Source of the DNA: Bacillota bacterium
Lineage (GTDB): Bacteria; Bacillota; Clostridia; Peptostreptococcales; Anaerovoracaceae
Length of the DNA: 52,971 bases
Assembly (NCBI GenBank): GCA_017397825.1
Contig: JAFQHT010000009.1
Coordinates: forward strand, 1-52,971
Direction: 5' to 3'
Position numbers and translations under genes: made by a program
Notes under the pieces: model-generated
Databases searched by the model: none
The model's input: the letters and a program-made list of their open reading frames with translations, nothing else
What the model was told of the DNA's origin: nothing
In this document: positions 1-7,611 of the stretch, piece by piece
How the letters are laid out: every line of letters starts with the position of its first letter
Position numbering within the stretch: the first letter of the stretch is position 1

Positions 1-101
1 ATCGTATGGTCTGCAACTATTTTTTCAAATAACAAATCCATGTGCCTTGATGGAAACAATAAGGCTGAGATTAGCACATTGGTGTCTAACATCACCCTCA
101 T
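1..101 (-). CDS. PIN-domain toxin (VapC-like), N-terminal fragment cut by window edge
   Basis: Reading the minus strand from the ATG at 101 gives 33 residues that begin MRVMLDTNVLISALLF and stay open to the window edge. The LDTNVLISA stretch carries the first conserved acidic residue of PIN-domain ribonucleases, so this is most likely the toxin of a VapBC-type pair that cleaves RNA. The start lies one base after the stop of the AbrB-like antitoxin gene, and a GGGAGG ribosome site sits in the antitoxin's last codons, so the two are translated in series. A second ATG three codons in could also serve. The remaining acidic residues of the active site are outside the window. Confidence 0.75.
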   Translation of the reverse strand, partial: MRVMLDTNVLISALLFPSRHMDLLFEKIVADHT

Positions 102-102
102 G

Positions 103-351
103 TTAAGCCTCCCTGCGCATCTCCTTAATTAATTCCATTACATCATCTTCATTCTTTATTCCTGCCCGTTCTGCTTCTCCCGCAAACTGGCGCTGTGCTT
201 CTTTTAGCGCTGCAATAGTTGCATTGATTATTACAACCTTATCGCCATCTTCAACAAAAAGTATTTTGTCGCCGGTTTTTACTCCAAGCTTGCGTCTGAT
301 TTCAACAGGAATTGTAATCTGTCCCTTTGAAGTTACTTTTGCAAGTTCCAT
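103..351 (-). CDS. AbrB/MazE-type antitoxin (VapB-like)
   Basis: An 82-aa protein. Residues 1-45 form a SpoVT-AbrB swapped-hairpin DNA-binding domain (AKVTSKGQITIPVEIRRKLG, then GDKILF and GDKVVI). The C-terminal half is charged and helical, as expected of the part that neutralises a toxin. The gene directly precedes a PIN-domain gene, which is the usual antitoxin-first order; such antitoxins bind the toxin and repress their own promoter. The start is backed by an AAAGGAGG site just upstream. The function is inferred from domain and context. Confidence 0.8.
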   Translation of the reverse strand: MELAKVTSKGQITIPVEIRRKLGVKTGDKILFVEDGDKVVIINATIAALKEAQRQFAGEAERAGIKNEDDVMELIKEMRREA

Positions 352-398
352 AATATCCTCCTTTCTCGCGGAAACAATTCCTTACTTTCCTTACATTC

Positions 399-427
399 AT
401 TATATTCCATTTACTATAAAAAAGCAA
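399..427 (-). promoter_or_regulatory. Promoter of the vapBC-like pair
   Basis: On the minus strand TTGCTT (427-422) and TATAAT (404-399) are separated by 17 bases, about 40 bases upstream of the antitoxin start. The -10 box is consensus and the -35 is partial. Confidence 0.55.
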
Positions 428-447
428 TCATGTGAATCAAAAAAATA

Positions 448-501
448 TTGACATACTCTGTCTAACAGTGTAGACTAAATTTGAAGTCTATTACAGTAGA
501 C
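448..501 (+). promoter_or_regulatory. blaI promoter with two BlaI-type operators
   Basis: A TTGACA box (448-453) and TAGACT (471-476) with a 17-base spacer form a good sigma-A promoter. Two 16-base elements with identical arms, GTCTA-N6-TAGAC, lie at 460-475 (over the spacer and -10 box) and 486-501 (just downstream). Their centres are 26 bases apart. Paired dyads over the promoter are the usual autoregulatory layout of BlaI/MecI repressors. A ribosome site AAAGGAGG follows at about 511-518. Confidence 0.8.
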
Positions 502-526
502 ACCATTTCAAAAGGAGGTTTAATAT

Positions 527-892
527 ATGCCAATTCCAAAAATACACGAAAGTGAATATCGTTTCTGCCTTATTATGTGGGAACATGAGCCTGTTACTGC
601 TGTAGAGCTTGTAAAGCTCTGCCAGAACCAGCTCGGTTGGAAACGCACCACAACCTACACAGTTATCAAACGTCTCGGGGAGCGCGGTGTGCTTCAGAAT
701 AATAACGGCACGGTCACTTCTCTGATTTCAAAGGACGAAGCTCAGGCCGGCGAAATTGAAGAACTTGTCGAAAAAAAATTCGGAGGTTCCCTCCCTGCTT
801 TCATTGCGGCCTTTACCCGCCATCAGGACATGTCCGATGATGAGCTTGATGAAATTCAGCACATGATTGACCGCATCAGAAAAGGAGAATAG
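527..892 (+). CDS. blaI: BlaI/MecI/CopY-family transcriptional repressor
   Basis: A 121-aa winged-helix repressor. The N-terminal half carries the recognition region of BlaI/MecI proteins (AVELVKLCQN, then KRTTTYTVIKRLGERG), and the C-terminal helices (residues 70-121) would form the dimerisation and protease-target segment. Such repressors sit on paired dyads until a partner M56 sensor protease triggers their cleavage; a matching M56 gene begins two bases after this stop codon. No beta-lactamase or penicillin-binding protein gene is seen in the window, so the controlled genes outside this operon are unknown. Confidence 0.88.
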   Translation: MPIPKIHESEYRFCLIMWEHEPVTAVELVKLCQNQLGWKRTTTYTVIKRLGERGVLQNNNGTVTSLISKDEAQAGEIEELVEKKFGGSLPAFIAAFTRHQDMSDDELDEIQHMIDRIRKGE

Positions 893-894
893 TA

Positions 895-2679
895 ATGAAC
901 ATGCTTTTCCTGAAAATTATAAATATGAGCATTGCTGCAAGCTGGCTTGTACTGGCCGTACTGGTACTCAGGCAGGTTATTAAAAAAGCCCCCAAGTGGG
1001 CCAATGTACTGCTTTGGGGAATTGTCGCAGTGCGTCTTGTCTGCCCTTTTTCTGTAGAAAGCGATTTCAGCCTGATTCCAAGCGCGCAGACTCTTCCCGA
1101 AAAATTAATTACAGGACCAAGTTTTGATGTCAATACAGGAATCCCGCCTGTGGATACGATGGTAAACGATTACCTTGGTGACCGGTATTTTGAAGGTGCC
1201 ACAGTTCCGGCAGATAATGGTGCCGATACCATGACAATCCTTGCAATTGTCTGGATTGCCGGCATATTGATTCTGGCAGCATATACACTGATCAGTTACA
1301 TCCGTATTCAGCGTCAGACTGAAACTGCTGTGCTGTACAACGAAAACATCTATCAGAGTGAAAATGTAAACTCACCTTTTGTTCTTGGAGTAGTCAGACC
1401 GAGGATATACCTGCCATTCAATATTGATGAACAGACTTTCAGGCATGTTGTGGCCCATGAACAGGCTCATATCAGCCGCAGAGACCACTGGTGGAAACCT
1501 TTCGGATTTCTGCTGCTTATGGTCCACTGGTTCAACCCTCTCATGTGGGTTGCTTACGCCCTTTTCTGCCGCGATATTGAACTGGCCTGCGATGAAAAAG
1601 TTATCAGGGAACTGGACAATCAGCAGCGCGCCGATTACTCCCAGGCACTTGTTTCATGCAGCATAAACCGGCCGGTGATAACTGCCTGCCCGCTGGCCTT
1701 CGGGGAAGTCAGCGTAAAGGACAGAGTCAGGTCCGTTATGAACTACAGAAAGCCAAAGTTCTGGATCGTGATTACGGCTGTAGTGCTTTGCATGGCGGCA
1801 GCGGTATGCTTTCTGACTGATCCGTTTGTGCCTTCAATCTATGATGTTTTTACATCAGGCAGGTACAACGTACTGAATCAGAAAGATATAAATCTGACAC
1901 TTTCAGTTCCAAAATCCAGCCTGCCGGAAAGCATCTACACCTCTGAAGGACATACTTTCAGCCCGGAAGAGGTCATCGCATATAAAGAAGACGGAACAGC
2001 CATTTACCTGCATAAGGCAATGCTTTCCAACGAAAATGATGACCTGCTGTACTTCTTCTTTGACTTTTCCCATGATTTCGGTAAATACGGCAGCTTCCCT
2101 TCGCCATACAAATATGTTCCAGGCCCTGACAGTATCCAGTCCCATCTGCTTCTTGCAAGCAGCGACCTTAAAGATATAAAAGGTATATATCCTGAAACAG
2201 TTTTCACACGCAGTTTCGGTCCCGGAACCCAGTTCGGCTTTTATGTGTCTAAGGATGCCTGCCGGAATGCTGTCGGAAATATTATGATTGATATAGCCTG
2301 CAACAGAGTTTTTTATGAAGAAAAAAGCAGAAAAAAAGAACTGGTCCATGGCGGCCTTAACGCTGAAATCGTTGAAATAGACCAGGATAACAGCATTCTG
2401 TATGTCAGAGATATCATCGAAAATATCGGCATCTTCGGCGACAGATGTGCCCTGGACTTAAACCGCGCAATGAGCAAGTTACAGCTTTTTTACGTAAATT
2501 ATGACAGTGGCCACCTGAAAGATATTGAATTTACAGACTTTCAGGTTGGCGATTCGATAATTATCTACCTGCGGGACAGTGAATTTAAAAAGGCACTTAA
2601 TAATACTGCTGTGGCAGAGCAGGTTCAGCTGGACACGCAGCGGATAAATGATTCTGAAAACAATCCACACACAATATAG
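895..2679 (+). CDS. BlaR1/MecR1-like M56 membrane metallopeptidase
   Basis: A 594-aa membrane protein. Hydrophobic helices lie near residues 8-26, 36-52, 113-133 and about 290-308. An M56 zinc-protease motif HEQAH is at residues 188-192, followed by a WFNPLMWVAY helix and the downstream ELACDE motif that provides the third zinc ligand. The C-terminal ~280 residues are extracytoplasmic and do not show the SxxK/SxN/KTG motifs of the beta-lactam sensor domain of true BlaR1, so the stimulus may be something other than a beta-lactam. It probably inactivates the BlaI encoded just upstream and is co-transcribed with it. Family assignment is firm; the ligand is unknown. Confidence 0.85.
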   Translation: MNMLFLKIINMSIAASWLVLAVLVLRQVIKKAPKWANVLLWGIVAVRLVCPFSVESDFSLIPSAQTLPEKLITGPSFDVNTGIPPVDTMVNDYLGDRYFEGATVPADNGADTMTILAIVWIAGILILAAYTLISYIRIQRQTETAVLYNENIYQSENVNSPFVLGVVRPRIYLPFNIDEQTFRHVVAHEQAHISRRDHWWKPFGFLLLMVHWFNPLMWVAYALFCRDIELACDEKVIRELDNQQRADYSQALVSCSINRPVITACPLAFGEVSVKDRVRSVMNYRKPKFWIVITAVVLCMAAAVCFLTDPFVPSIYDVFTSGRYNVLNQKDINLTLSVPKSSLPESIYTSEGHTFSPEEVIAYKEDGTAIYLHKAMLSNENDDLLYFFFDFSHDFGKYGSFPSPYKYVPGPDSIQSHLLLASSDLKDIKGIYPETVFTRSFGPGTQFGFYVSKDACRNAVGNIMIDIACNRVFYEEKSRKKELVHGGLNAEIVEIDQDNSILYVRDIIENIGIFGDRCALDLNRAMSKLQLFYVNYDSGHLKDIEFTDFQVGDSIIIYLRDSEFKKALNNTAVAEQVQLDTQRINDSENNPHTI

Positions 2680-2681
2680 CA

Positions 2682-2712
2682 AAATCCCCGTAGCTTCAAA
2701 CTCCGGGGATTT
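2682..2712. terminator. Bidirectional terminator between the M56 gene and the XRE gene
   Basis: AAATCCCCG (2682-2690) pairs perfectly with CGGGGATTT (2704-2712) across a 13-base loop. It lies between two convergent genes and has A/T flanks on both sides. Confidence 0.8.
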
Positions 2713-2721
2713 AATATTACC

Positions 2722-3513
2722 TTATTCTCCATAATAAAAATTATAATTTATATCGTATCTCCAGCCCTCCATACCTTCCAGTACAGCCAGAGCCTCACTT
2801 GTGGCAATTATACGGCCATCTTCAAGCTCAAATGCGAAATTCTTCATATTATCAGAAATATATAGTTTCTGTTTTATACCCGTCTCTACAAGATTCATAC
2901 CATCGCGGTAATAGTAAATCTGTGGAAACCCGTTCATGCTTCCCTTATCCCACTTTATACTGGCAGTAAGTTTTTCATCTGCCGTAACAGGGAGTACCTC
3001 AACATGAAATTTCCCCCAGAAAGACTTGTTCCTACCATCTTTATAAGTGCCCTCCATATATATTTTCGTTTCGCCTGTCACCTTCCCATTTTCATATATG
3101 TCTGCCATCACTTCCTGACTGATGTTCTCAAGAAAAGCTCCCGAATAGTCCAACACTGCATACATCACAAACACTGACATAATCAGGCAAATTAAACCGG
3201 CAACTAAACTCACAATATTCCTGCGAACTTTTTGAATAGTCTGTCTGTAAACAAACTTCACAGCATTTCTCACTGCTTCGTCGTCTTTCGCTGCTTCTGC
3301 AGAATCCTGTTTGCCGCTTATCAGACATTGCATCGTGATTCCCAGCTCATCAGAAAGTGCCTCCAGCAAAGTCACATCAGGAAAACCTGCGCCCCTCTCC
3401 CACTTGCTGACTGCTCTGTCCGAAACATTAAGCCGGTCTGCCAGTTCTTTCTGTGTGTAACCCTTATTTTCTCTTGCCTCTTTTATTATAAGTCCTGTTC
3501 TCTTTATATCCAT
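2722..3513 (-). CDS. XRE-family helix-turn-helix regulator with membrane anchor
   Basis: A 263-aa protein. Residues 8-62 are a Cro/C1-type helix-turn-helix (YTQKELADRLNVSDRAVSKWERG, here quoted in part as KELADRLNVSDRAVSKWE). A single hydrophobic helix lies at about residues 100-122 and is followed by a ~140-residue extracytoplasmic or surface domain with many Tyr and Gly that I do not recognise. This suggests a one-component signal system in which an outer domain influences a DNA-binding domain. An extended -10 box (TGC-TATAAT, minus strand, 3552-3544) lies about 30 bases upstream. The target is unknown. Confidence 0.75.
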   Translation of the reverse strand: MDIKRTGLIIKEARENKGYTQKELADRLNVSDRAVSKWERGAGFPDVTLLEALSDELGITMQCLISGKQDSAEAAKDDEAVRNAVKFVYRQTIQKVRRNIVSLVAGLICLIMSVFVMYAVLDYSGAFLENISQEVMADIYENGKVTGETKIYMEGTYKDGRNKSFWGKFHVEVLPVTADEKLTASIKWDKGSMNGFPQIYYYRDGMNLVETGIKQKLYISDNMKNFAFELEDGRIIATSEALAVLEGMEGWRYDINYNFYYGE

Positions 3514-3642
3514 ATCAGCACCCCTTCTCTTTCTTTGGCTTTGATTATAGCAGGTTATACAGAAAAAAGAAACAAACGCTGCGTAGAGTTAATTTGTTAT
3601 TACATATTTTTACATTTAATCATTTATTTTCCACAAATTATA

Positions 3643-3651
3643 TGGTATAAT
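3643..3651 (+). promoter_or_regulatory. Extended -10 promoter of the small toxin gene
   Basis: TGG-TATAAT at 3643-3651 is an extended -10 element; no good -35 box is seen at 17 bases. The predicted start of transcription is near 3658. The mRNA would then open with CCTCC (3665-3669) able to pair with the GGAGG ribosome site (3678-3682), which would hide the site from ribosomes. Confidence 0.6.
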
Positions 3652-3689
3652 AGGGGTACTGCTTCCTCCCTTTGAAAGGAGGTGAACCG

Positions 3690-3776
3690 ATGCAAATACT
3701 TATACCCCTGATTGTCGCTGTCGCGGCAGATGTAGTCAGCTACTACATCTGCAAGTGGCTGGACAGAGACAAATAA
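3690..3776 (+). CDS. Fst-like type I toxin peptide (28 aa)
   Basis: A 28-residue peptide, MQILIPLIVAVAADVVSYYI then CKWLDRDK: one membrane-spanning helix and a short charged tail ending in KWLDRDK. This matches the build of Fst/Ldr-family toxins, which damage the cell membrane when made in excess. An AAAGGAGG site precedes the ATG at the right distance and can be masked by an upstream CCTCC. The gene ends just before a shared bidirectional terminator, and a convergent small RNA gene with a repeat of the start-codon region lies beyond it. Assignment rests on peptide shape plus this layout; toxicity is inferred. Confidence 0.75.
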   Translation: MQILIPLIVAVAADVVSYYICKWLDRDK

Positions 3777-3790
3777 AGCAGTCAGCCCAT

Positions 3791-3862
3791 GAAAAAACCC
3801 CGGAGCTGCAACTCCGGGGTTTTAAAGTTTTGCGATTTGATGCAATTCTTATACCCTTTATT
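3791..3862 (-). ncRNA. Predicted antisense antitoxin RNA of the Fst-like module
   Basis: A consensus minus-strand promoter (TTGACA-N17-TATAAT, 3897-3869) would start a short RNA near 3862 that ends at the shared terminator, about 70 nt in all. Its 5' part is the complement of 3839-3856, a repeat of the toxin start region: GATGCAA then CTTATACCC occurs at 3689-3707 around the ATG and again at 3839-3856 (16 identical positions). The RNA can therefore pair with the toxin start codon as well as the terminator loop. This is the RNA I/RNA II arrangement known from the pAD1 par system. No open reading frame is seen in it. Confidence 0.75.
3795..3822. terminator. Shared bidirectional terminator of toxin mRNA and antisense RNA
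   Basis: A perfect 11-bp stem: AAACCCCGGAG (3795-3805) with CTCCGGGGTTT (3812-3822) and a 6-base loop. An A-run on the left (3792-3797) gives a T-tract for leftward transcripts; T-rich sequence follows on the right. Confidence 0.88.
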
Positions 3863-3868
3863 GGTTAT

Positions 3869-3897
3869 ATTATATGGTTCTTTTACGCAATTGTCAA
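3869..3897 (-). promoter_or_regulatory. Consensus sigma-A promoter of the antisense RNA
   Basis: On the minus strand TTGACA (3897-3892), a 17-base spacer and TATAAT (3874-3869) match the consensus at all 12 positions. It sits downstream of the ileS stop codon and points at the toxin gene. Confidence 0.85.
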
Positions 3898-3948
3898 TAC
3901 TTTTACAGTTTTTTACTGTGCAATCGTTTATCGCGCAATCGCTTGCAG

Positions 3949-6900
3949 TTAGACACGTTCAACCTCAATACCAGACTTATGTCCGTTAAGGTCTGTCTTT
4001 GCTTCCAGTGTGTCAACGAATTCTACGGAAACTGCCAGAGTTTCGTTCTTGATGTAGTCTTCGTGCTTGCGGGCTGCAGCCTTTACAGCATCGTCGCATG
4101 TTACTGTAATCTTGATGTTATCCATCATTTCGAAATCGTACTGCTTACGGAGCTGCTGAACCTTGGAAATAAGTTCTCTTGCAAGACCTTCGTCGATGAG
4201 TTCGTCAGTTAAAGTAGTGTCGAGGATTGTGAAGATGTTGTTTTCCATTGCAACTGCGAAACCTTCCTTAGCTGCGATTCTGATGTCAACAAGATCTTTT
4301 GTTACTTCGAAAGTTTCACCGTCAAGGTCGATTGCAACCTTTCCTTCTGCTTCCATCTTGCCTACGAATTCAGCTGCATTAACCTTAGCCATTGCAGCGC
4401 CGAATGCCTTGACTTTGCTTCCAAGAACAGGACCTGCTGCTCTGAAGTTTGGCTTCAGGGAGAAGTTCATGTACTTGTCAAGTTCCTTTTCGAATACTAC
4501 CTTCTTAACGTTAAGTTCTTCCATGATTAATGGAGTAAGGTCGCTGATGATTGCTTCATACTTACCGTCAACGAGAACTTCGGAAAGAGGCTGTCTTACT
4601 TTGATTTTTTCTTTTTCACGTGTACCACGGCCCAGAGTTACCAGTGCTCTTACAAGGTCCATTCTTTCTTCAACACCCTTATCCACAAGGCTCATATCAG
4701 CCTTAGGGAAGTATGCAACGTGAACTGTTTCTTCGCCTGTAAGGTTAGTGTAGATTTCGTCGGAAAGGAATGGTGCAAACGGTGCGATGAGCTTTGCAAC
4801 GCCTACGAGAACTTCGTAAGTAGTTGCGTATGCACTCTTCTTGTCGTCTGTAAGTTCTTCTGCAAAGAATCTTCTTCTTGCACGTCTGATGTACCAGTTG
4901 GAAAGGTCTTCTGCAACGAAGTCAGTCATTGCTCTTACGCTCTTCATGTGGTCATACTGATCCATGTATTCAGTAACTTCCGCAACCAGACCGTTGAACT
5001 TGCTTAGGATCCATCTGTCAAGTTCAGGACGGTTTTCGTAAGGAACGTCCAGAGCCGCAGGATCCATGTTGTCCTGGTTGGAGTAAAGTACGAAGAAGTT
5101 GTATACGTTTCTCAGAGTTCCGAAGAACTTGGAAACTACGTCGATAAGGCCATCTTCGTCGAACTTTGTTGGTGACCATGCAGGTGATACGCTGAGCAGG
5201 TACCATCTTGTTGCGTCAGCACCGTACTTGTCGAAAAGTTCGAACGGAGATACAGTGTTGCCTCTGGACTTGGACATCTTCTTTCCTTCCTTGTCCAGGA
5301 TAAGGTCGTTAACCAGTACGTTCTTGTATGGAGCCTTGCCCATGATGAAAGTAGCGATTGCCATGAGGGAGTAGAACCATCCTCTTGTCTGGTCGATACC
5401 TTCGCAGATGAAGTCTGCAGGGAAAAGCTTGTCAAAGTTTTCTTTGTTTTCAAACGGATAGTGCCACTGTGCGAAAGGCATTGCACCGGAGTCGAACCAG
5501 CAGTCCATAACTTCCGGAATTCTGTGCATTTCCTTGCCGCAGTGAGGGCATGTAAGTGTTACATCATCAACATATGGTCTGTGGAGTTCGATAGTTTCAT
5601 CGATATCCTGGTTAGCCAGTTCCACAAGTTCTGCTCTTGAGCCTACGCAGTGAAGGTGGCCGCATTCGCATCTCCAGATAGGAATTGGAGTACCCCAGTA
5701 TCTTGAACGGGAAATTGCCCAGTCCTTAACTTCTGCAAGCCAGTTTCCGAAACGCTTTTCGCCTACGAAATCAGGGAACCAGTTAACAGTGTTGTTGTTT
5801 GCAACCAGCTGGTCTTTGAGCTTGGACATTTCAATGTACCAGGATGGCTTAGCATAGTATACTAATGGAGTGTTGCATCTCCAGCAGTGTGGATAGTTGT
5901 GCTCCATCTTTTCTTTCTTGAAAATCTTGTCGCCTTCTGCAAGGTACTTGATGATATCAACATCAAGACCTTCTTCCATTACGAAACGGCCGGCCCAAGG
6001 AGTTGCTGTGTAGCATCCGCTTTCGTCAACCGGCTGAAGTACAGGAAGGTTGTACTTACGTCCGCACTGATAGTCGTCTTCACCGAATGCAGGAGCTGTA
6101 TGAACGATACCAGTACCATCTTCAGTGGAAACGTAGTCCATGCAAGTTACGAAGAAAGCCTTCTTGTCAGCCTGTACGAATGGCATAAGCTGTTCGTATT
6201 CCATGTATTCAAGGGCAGAACCCTTCATTTCTTCAAGAACTTCGTACTTAGCACCGAGAACCTTGTCAGCAAGGCCCTTTGCCACGTAGAAGATATTGCC
6301 TTCGTTGTCGCCTTCAAGCATCTTAACCTTAACGTAATCAACGTCAGGACCAACTGTAAGAGCAACGTTGGAAGCCAGAGTCCAAGGAGTAGTAGTCCAT
6401 GCCAGGAAGTATTCGTTTTCTGCGCCGACTTTCTTGAACTTTACTGTGAGTGTGTTTACCTTTACCATCTTATAGCCCTGTGCTACTTCGTGGGAAGCAA
6501 GGCCTGTACCGCAGCGTGGGCAGTATGGAAGAATCTTGTGACCTTCGTAGATAAGGCCTGCGTCAAAGAATTTCTTTAAGATCCACCAGCCGGACTCGAT
6601 GTAGTTGTTGTCCAGAGTGATGTATGGATCGTCAAGGTCCACAAGGTAACCCATTCTTTCAGTCATATCTCTCCACATGTCAGTGTAAGTGAAAACTGAT
6701 TCTCTGCACTTCTGGTTGAATTCTTTGATACCGTATTTTTCGATGTCCTTCTTGCCGGACATATTGAGCTGCTTTTCAACTTCGATTTCTACAGGAAGAC
6801 CGTGTGTGTCCCATCCTGCTTTTCTGTTTACCTGGAATCCCTGCATTGTCTTGTAACGGCAGATGGAGTCCTTTAAAGTTCTTGCCATAACATGGTGGAT

Positions 6901-7062
6901 GCCTGGCTTACCGTTTGCTGTAGGAGGTCCTTCATAGAAAATGAACGGAGTAGCTCCTTCTCTTGCTGTTACGCATTTTGTGAGCAGATCTTCTTCTTTC
7001 CACTTGGCAACCTGCTCGTTCTGAACCTCTGCGATTGGTTTTTCTGATAGATTCTTGAACAT
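3949..7062 (-). CDS. ileS: Isoleucyl-tRNA synthetase, type 2 (IleRS2)
   Basis: A 1037-aa class I synthetase that charges tRNA-Ile in the cytoplasm. The nucleotide-binding signature is GIHH at residues 54-57 (context NGKPGIHHVMA) in place of HIGH; the second signature is KMSKS (GKKMSKSRGN). Two Cys pairs (CECGHLHC and CPHCG) lie around residues 460-515. Length and N-terminal context fit the type 2 family rather than the E. coli-like type 1. GXHH variants of type 2 enzymes are reported to be hyper-resistant to mupirocin. A T-box leader precedes the gene, so expression should rise when uncharged tRNA-Ile accumulates. It is the only ileS in the window. Confidence 0.97.
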   Translation of the reverse strand: MFKNLSEKPIAEVQNEQVAKWKEEDLLTKCVTAREGATPFIFYEGPPTANGKPGIHHVMARTLKDSICRYKTMQGFQVNRKAGWDTHGLPVEIEVEKQLNMSGKKDIEKYGIKEFNQKCRESVFTYTDMWRDMTERMGYLVDLDDPYITLDNNYIESGWWILKKFFDAGLIYEGHKILPYCPRCGTGLASHEVAQGYKMVKVNTLTVKFKKVGAENEYFLAWTTTPWTLASNVALTVGPDVDYVKVKMLEGDNEGNIFYVAKGLADKVLGAKYEVLEEMKGSALEYMEYEQLMPFVQADKKAFFVTCMDYVSTEDGTGIVHTAPAFGEDDYQCGRKYNLPVLQPVDESGCYTATPWAGRFVMEEGLDVDIIKYLAEGDKIFKKEKMEHNYPHCWRCNTPLVYYAKPSWYIEMSKLKDQLVANNNTVNWFPDFVGEKRFGNWLAEVKDWAISRSRYWGTPIPIWRCECGHLHCVGSRAELVELANQDIDETIELHRPYVDDVTLTCPHCGKEMHRIPEVMDCWFDSGAMPFAQWHYPFENKENFDKLFPADFICEGIDQTRGWFYSLMAIATFIMGKAPYKNVLVNDLILDKEGKKMSKSRGNTVSPFELFDKYGADATRWYLLSVSPAWSPTKFDEDGLIDVVSKFFGTLRNVYNFFVLYSNQDNMDPAALDVPYENRPELDRWILSKFNGLVAEVTEYMDQYDHMKSVRAMTDFVAEDLSNWYIRRARRRFFAEELTDDKKSAYATTYEVLVGVAKLIAPFAPFLSDEIYTNLTGEETVHVAYFPKADMSLVDKGVEERMDLVRALVTLGRGTREKEKIKVRQPLSEVLVDGKYEAIISDLTPLIMEELNVKKVVFEKELDKYMNFSLKPNFRAAGPVLGSKVKAFGAAMAKVNAAEFVGKMEAEGKVAIDLDGETFEVTKDLVDIRIAAKEGFAVAMENNIFTILDTTLTDELIDEGLARELISKVQQLRKQYDFEMMDNIKITVTCDDAVKAAARKHEDYIKNETLAVSVEFVDTLEAKTDLNGHKSGIEVERV

Positions 7063-7081
7063 GTCTCTTCTATTTTTCCTT

Positions 7082-7340
7082 TCTTGGTTTCCTGCTTAAG
7101 GACAAACAAAAACGCCCCCAAGCCGATAGTGAATTATCAGTTTAGGGACGATTAATTACATTTCTGTATGCTAACCGCGGTACCACCCTAATTGCGAGCC
7201 TCTGACAAGGCCGCCTCTCTTTAGTGTGTCAGACTCCGGAGTGATATTCGCACAGGTTTCACCGCTGCCCTCTCAGCCAAGAGGCCGCTCTCTGTAAGGA
7301 TTTTTACGCCTGGTTACTGGTTCCTTCACCGTCTGTATAT
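7082..7340 (-). promoter_or_regulatory. T-box leader (tRNA-Ile sensing) of ileS
   Basis: The minus strand carries the T-box core GGTGGTACCGCGG (7187-7175). The terminator hairpin CGTCCCTAA...TTGGGGGCG (7150-7113) is followed by a T-rich run at the end nearest the gene. A candidate specifier AUC (Ile) is at 7245-7243 within GAATATCAC. Uncharged tRNA-Ile would pair with the T-box bulge, favour the antiterminator and let transcription enter ileS. The outer limits of Stem I are estimated. Confidence 0.92.
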
Positions 7341-7393
7341 TTAACTTTTTCCAAAGGTTATTTTACCCACGGAAAGAGTAAATGTCAAGGTTT

Positions 7394-7609
7394 TTAGTTG
7401 ATTTCGTCTTTAAGACTTTCTTCTCTGCTGTAAGTGATTAAATCTTCAGCGATTTCGTGTGCTGCGATGGATACAGGTCTGTCAATATCAACATCTGCAA
7501 GGATTGGCTTGCCATCAATGATGTCTCTTGCTCTCTTTGCAGCTAAAATTACAAGTGTGTATCTGCTGTCTGCTTTCTTTCTGATTTCGTTAACTGATGG
7601 ATATAACAT
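7394..7609 (-). CDS. rpoZ: RNA polymerase omega subunit
   Basis: A 71-aa protein with the RpoZ signature (YTLVILAAKRARDI, followed by a conserved PVSIAAHEI segment). Omega binds the beta' subunit and aids assembly of RNA polymerase. It lies two bases after the gmk stop; gmk-rpoZ is the standard order in Bacillota. Transcription probably starts at the gmk promoter. Confidence 0.95.
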   Translation of the reverse strand: MLYPSVNEIRKKADSRYTLVILAAKRARDIIDGKPILADVDIDRPVSIAAHEIAEDLITYSREESLKDEIN

Positions 7610-7611
7610 TA

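Noticed and set aside
3901-3945. Hairpin and repeated GCAATCG just after ileS as an ileS terminator
   Set aside because: The ACAGT/ACTGT stem is only 5 bp and the GCAATCG copies are direct, not inverted; ileS transcripts may instead end at 3822-3795.
5887-6579. 230-codon plus-strand frame opposite ileS
   Set aside because: Composition typical of antisense frames (Phe, Cys, Val rich), no ribosome site, and fully inside the well-supported ileS gene.
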